Positions 61,343 to 64,000 of a stretch of DNA of 64,000 bases are shown one piece after another. Location of the stretch: positions 1 to 64,000 of the forward strand of contig CANJPU010000008.1 of NCBI GenBank assembly GCA_947476285.1. The letters are read 5' to 3'. Under the pieces are notes generated by a model. The model had not been told where the DNA came from, made no database searches, and saw nothing but the letters and a program-made list of their open reading frames with translations. The DNA is from Comamonadaceae bacterium. Lineage in GTDB: Bacteria > Pseudomonadota > Gammaproteobacteria > Burkholderiales > Burkholderiaceae_C. Positions within the stretch are counted from its first letter, which is position 1, and every line of letters begins with the position of its first letter. The position numbers and the translations under genes are program-made.

Positions 61343-61753
61343 ATGAGCATGGAAAGACTGCTACCCAATCCCGATCCCATCTCCGCCCCCTATTGGGAGG
61401 CGGCCCATCAGGGCATCTTGCGCGTGCCGCGCTGCGAAGACTGTGGGCACATGCACATGTACCCACGCAGCATCTGCCCCTTCTGTGGATCGGCTCGCCT
61501 GCGCTGGGCCCAGGTCAGCGGGCTGGGCGAACTTCATTCCTTCACCGTGGTGCACCGCGCGCCCAGTCCGGCCTTTGCCGACAAAGTGCCTTATGCCGTG
61601 GCCATCGTCGCTTTGGACGAAGGACCGCTGCTCATGAGCAACATTGTCGGCACAGCGCCCAGCGATCTGAAGATCGGCCAGAAGCTGCGAGTGAAGTTCG
61701 AGCAGGTGAGCGCCGAGATTTCATTGCCGGTGTTTGAAGTGGCCGCCACTTGA
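61343..61753 (+). CDS. DUF35 OB-fold/zinc-ribbon protein, partner of the thiolase-like protein
   Basis: 136 aa. A rubredoxin-like zinc ribbon C-x2-C-x10-C-x2-C (RCEDCGHMH...CPFCG, about residues 31-48) is followed by the OB-fold (GLGELHSFTVVHRAPSPAF). DUF35 proteins bind acyl-CoA and complex with thiolase-like enzymes. It begins 7 bp after the thiolase-like gene, so the two are co-expressed. All four Cys are present. Confidence 0.9.
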   Translation: MSMERLLPNPDPISAPYWEAAHQGILRVPRCEDCGHMHMYPRSICPFCGSARLRWAQVSGLGELHSFTVVHRAPSPAFADKVPYAVAIVALDEGPLLMSNIVGTAPSDLKIGQKLRVKFEQVSAEISLPVFEVAAT

Positions 61754-61845
61754 TGCAAGGTAGGAGCTTGCAGACTTGACCGCACACGCCTTAGTTGCCT
61801 AAACTCGAACTCGAACAGAGTGGCAGCACCGCAGGAAGGTCAGCA

Positions 61846-62388
61846 TTGCTATATATGGTCGAGATGGACATGTCGCATGGCGATCGGCTGGCGCAGTGGC
61901 ATGCCTGGTATGAAGCGCATGTGGACAAGCTGTTGACCATGCCGGGCTTCATCAGCGCGCAGCGTTTTGTATCGATCGGGCCCACCCTCTCGCCTTATCT
62001 TGCGATCTATAGCGTCACCGACGAGTCCGCGTTGACCAACCCGACCTACACTGCCCGCGCCGGCCCACAATCTGCTTCGACCTGGGCCCCCTTCATGAGC
62101 AATTGGCAACGCAATCTTCTGGACGGAGTGACCGTGGCGGCTGAAGTCAACTCCGGTCAGTGGATCGCGCTGATCGACAGGCAGGCGCCTGATGCGCCCG
62201 AGTTGCCTCCAGGGTTTGCGCGGCTCAAGCCAGTGGGCCTTGACTGCAGCATGGTCGAGCGCGGCCTGCGATGGGGCGCCCAGGATGAGGCGCCGCCGTC
62301 GCCGGCACAGGCACAGGGATGGACCCTGCGCGTGTGGCGTCCCTTGTCAGCCCAGAAGGTGGCAAGCGGCGCCAGAGCTGGGCCATGA
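61846..62388 (+). CDS. Small protein of unknown function (EthD/dimeric barrel-like)
   Basis: About 180 aa. The start is uncertain: a TTG at 61846 has AGGAAGG with 6-bp spacing, an ATG follows at 61855, and the open frame begins earlier at 61795. The visible pattern MVEMDMSHGDRLAQWHAWYEAHVDKLLTMPGFISAQRFV resembles dimeric alpha-beta-barrel proteins that act as accessory enzymes. It lies between the DUF35 and enoyl-CoA hydratase genes. I do not recognise a specific function. Confidence 0.7.
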   Translation: MLYMVEMDMSHGDRLAQWHAWYEAHVDKLLTMPGFISAQRFVSIGPTLSPYLAIYSVTDESALTNPTYTARAGPQSASTWAPFMSNWQRNLLDGVTVAAEVNSGQWIALIDRQAPDAPELPPGFARLKPVGLDCSMVERGLRWGAQDEAPPSPAQAQGWTLRVWRPLSAQKVASGARAGP

Positions 62389-62453
62389 TTGTCGGAAATG
62401 GCTGTTGTATCATCCGGTTGTCGGACAATCCACCTGATTGAGTCACGCGTGCG

Positions 62454-63305
62454 ATGACCCGCCTCAGACCCGAAGGAAGCCGCTTGCCAGACACTGCAGA
62501 TCCCGCCCCGCCCACGACACCCGGCACCCCGCAAGAGCTGCAGATCTCCACCGTGGGACATGTGAGACTGCTGGTGCTGAACCGGCCTGGGCGTCTCCAT
62601 GCCTTGTCCCGGCCACTGTGGGACGCACTGATCGATGCCTATCTGGAAGCCGGAGCCGATGCCGAGGTTCGCGCCATCGTGATCACGGCCACGGGTGACA
62701 AGGCCTTTTGCTCAGGATTTGACCTGAAGGACGTCCAGGAGCGAGACAATGCAGGCAAACCATTTCGCGGCCCCATGGATCAAGACAAGCGGCTGCTGTT
62801 TGAGGTGGTGCACGAAACCTGGAAACCCACCATCGCGGCAGTCAATGGCGCCGCCATCGGCGCAGGCTTTGAACTCGCGTTGGCCTGCGATCTGCGCATT
62901 GCCAGCGCGCATGCGCGCTTCGCGTTGCCCGAAGCCAGGATCGGCATGGGTGGCATCTATGGCTCGGTGGTGCTGCCGCGCACCATACCCGTTGGCATTG
63001 CACTGGAGATGATGTACACCGGTGACTACATGTCGATGGACGAGGCGCGGCGCTGGGGTCTGGTCAACAATGTGGTGGACTCAAAAGATCTCTTTGACAC
63101 GGCCATGGGCATGGCCGAGCGCATTGCGGCCAATGCGCCCATCACCGTCAGGCGCATGAAGGAGATGGCACTGAAGGGACTTAGCTTGCCCGTCGCCACC
63201 GCATTGCGTCTCAACGTGGGGCCCGACCCGTACACCGCACAAGACCGCAAGGAAGGCATTGCTGCGTTTCTGGAAAAGAGAAAGCCTGTATGGAAGGGGC
63301 GATGA
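62454..63305 (+). CDS. Enoyl-CoA hydratase/isomerase family protein
   Basis: 283 aa crotonase. The oxyanion-hole strand is AFCSGFDLKDV near residue 83 and GAAIGAGFELALACDLRIA near 128-146; both catalytic-Glu positions of true hydratases are kept (E in GFELA and E in LPEARIG). It overlaps the acyl-CoA dehydrogenase by 4 bp. It would hydrate the enoyl-CoA made by that enzyme to give the substrate for the thiolase-like/DUF35 pair. Confidence 0.9.
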   Translation: MTRLRPEGSRLPDTADPAPPTTPGTPQELQISTVGHVRLLVLNRPGRLHALSRPLWDALIDAYLEAGADAEVRAIVITATGDKAFCSGFDLKDVQERDNAGKPFRGPMDQDKRLLFEVVHETWKPTIAAVNGAAIGAGFELALACDLRIASAHARFALPEARIGMGGIYGSVVLPRTIPVGIALEMMYTGDYMSMDEARRWGLVNNVVDSKDLFDTAMGMAERIAANAPITVRRMKEMALKGLSLPVATALRLNVGPDPYTAQDRKEGIAAFLEKRKPVWKGR

Positions 63306-64000
63306 GCGATCCGGGGCTGCGCGCCTACCGCGCCAGTGTGCGTGCGTGGCTGTCACAAGCGGTTTTCCCCAAGGTCGGATCCAACATGGAGGAGACCTAC
63401 GCCGCCAATCGTGCCTGGCACAAGCAACTTGCGCAGGCGGGTTGGTTGGGCGTGAACTGGCCGGTCGAATACGGGGGGCAGGGGCTGAGCACCCTGCATC
63501 AGATGGCGGCAATGGAAGAACTCGCCCGGGGCGGCGCGCCGCTTCCGCTGGCGATCGTCAACCTGTATGTGGTGGGGCCCACTCTCGTGTCATGGGCAAG
63601 CCAAGCGCAGAAGCAGCGCTTCCTCAAAGCCCTCTTGCACGCCGATGAGATTTGGTGCCAGGGTTTTTCTGAGCCGAACGCGGGCTCGGATCTCGCTTCG
63701 CTCAAAACGCGTGCGCTTCCTGATGGGTCCGACTTCATCATCAATGGACAAAAGATATGGACCAGTCAAGCGCAGTTTGCCGACTACTGCGCCGTGTTGG
63801 CACGCACCGATACCGCATCGAACAGCCACGCTGGCCTGAGCTACTTCATCGTCGACATGAAGTCCCCAGGCATCCGCGTCAGGCCGATTGAGCAACTGAC
63901 CGGAGATGCCATGTTCAATGAAGTCTTCTTCGAGAACGTGCGTGTACCTGCTGCCAACATCATCGGCGAGCTCAATGAAGGATGGAAGGTGGCGATGCGT
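63302..64000 (+). CDS. Acyl-CoA dehydrogenase family protein, N-terminal part (cut by window end)
   Basis: 233 codons are visible and the gene runs off the right edge. The ATG overlaps the hydratase stop (ATGA). It has the flavoprotein signature CQGFSEPNAGSDLASLKT near residues 119-136, the INGQKIWTSQAQFADY block near 147-162, and the central beta-domain region FNEVFFENVRVPAANIIGELNEGW near its visible end. It oxidises acyl-CoA to enoyl-CoA using FAD; the catalytic Glu lies beyond the window. Confidence 0.88.
   Translation, partial: MSDPGLRAYRASVRAWLSQAVFPKVGSNMEETYAANRAWHKQLAQAGWLGVNWPVEYGGQGLSTLHQMAAMEELARGGAPLPLAIVNLYVVGPTLVSWASQAQKQRFLKALLHADEIWCQGFSEPNAGSDLASLKTRALPDGSDFIINGQKIWTSQAQFADYCAVLARTDTASNSHAGLSYFIVDMKSPGIRVRPIEQLTGDAMFNEVFFENVRVPAANIIGELNEGWKVAMR

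Overview
The window is GC-rich, densely coded bacterial DNA with many short ATGA-type gene overlaps. At least seven periplasmic binding proteins of the Bug/TctC family lie next to catabolic genes without their own membrane components. That expansion is typical of Burkholderiales (Comamonadaceae/Alcaligenaceae-like Betaproteobacteria), so I infer such a host. The left edge is the tail of an IS3-family transposase. The rest is a mosaic of small catabolic and transport modules rather than housekeeping genes, which suggests an accessory catabolic island. No rRNA, tRNA or CRISPR array was seen.

Layout. 1-320: IS3 remnant and a tandem repeat. 321-2927: Fe(II)/2-oxoglutarate dioxygenase, uronate-dehydrogenase-like SDR, alpha/beta hydrolase. 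2981-6440 (minus): permuted CoA-transferase, MetX-like hydrolase, Bug protein. 6872-17829: one long operon with fused ABC permease, ABC ATPase, NDP-forming acyl-CoA synthetase, CitE-like lyase, hydantoinase/oxoprolinase A and B, and the ABC binding protein at its far end. 17883-21224: MFS exporter (minus), dioxygenase, Bug. 21270-24228 (minus): a 353-aa protein, a UGSC-family SELENOPROTEIN read through an in-frame TGA, and a PcaIJ-type CoA-transferase. 24582-31783: LivKHMGF transporter, GMC oxidoreductase, Bug. 31801-38068: aldehyde dehydrogenase and LysR regulator (minus), a P450-ferredoxin fusion, amidohydrolase, second LysR. 38115-43851: Bug, MmgE/PrpD, and an SsuABC/TauABC-like transporter. 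43997-47789: a second hydantoinase/oxoprolinase pair, its stop codon lying in a 249-bp MITE-like element. 48318-51219: a chimeric Bug/acyl-CoA synthetase gene, carboxymuconolactone decarboxylase-like protein, 3-hydroxyisobutyrate dehydrogenase-like protein. 51284-55071 (minus): another CMD protein, dioxygenase, Bug, aldehyde dehydrogenase. 55329-60048: epimerase, racemase-like protein, Bug, hydroxypyruvate-isomerase-like protein, CitE-like lyase. 60157-64000: thiolase-like protein without the nucleophilic Cys, DUF35 partner, small protein, enoyl-CoA hydratase and a cut acyl-CoA dehydrogenase.

The modules repeat one logic: capture an organic acid, oxidise it or make a CoA thioester, cleave it with a lyase or retro-aldolase, and feed central metabolism. 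Exact substrates cannot be read from the sequence.

The most notable observations are the TGA-encoded selenocysteine (usually split or missed by gene callers) with a candidate SECIS hairpin right after it, the chimeric signal-peptide/acyl-CoA-synthetase gene, the MITE-like insertion at the end of a hydantoinase gene, the thiolase/DUF35 pair that looks like an acyl-CoA retro-aldolase, the P450-ferredoxin fusion, and a perfect LysR-type palindrome between a divergent lysR and P450 pair.
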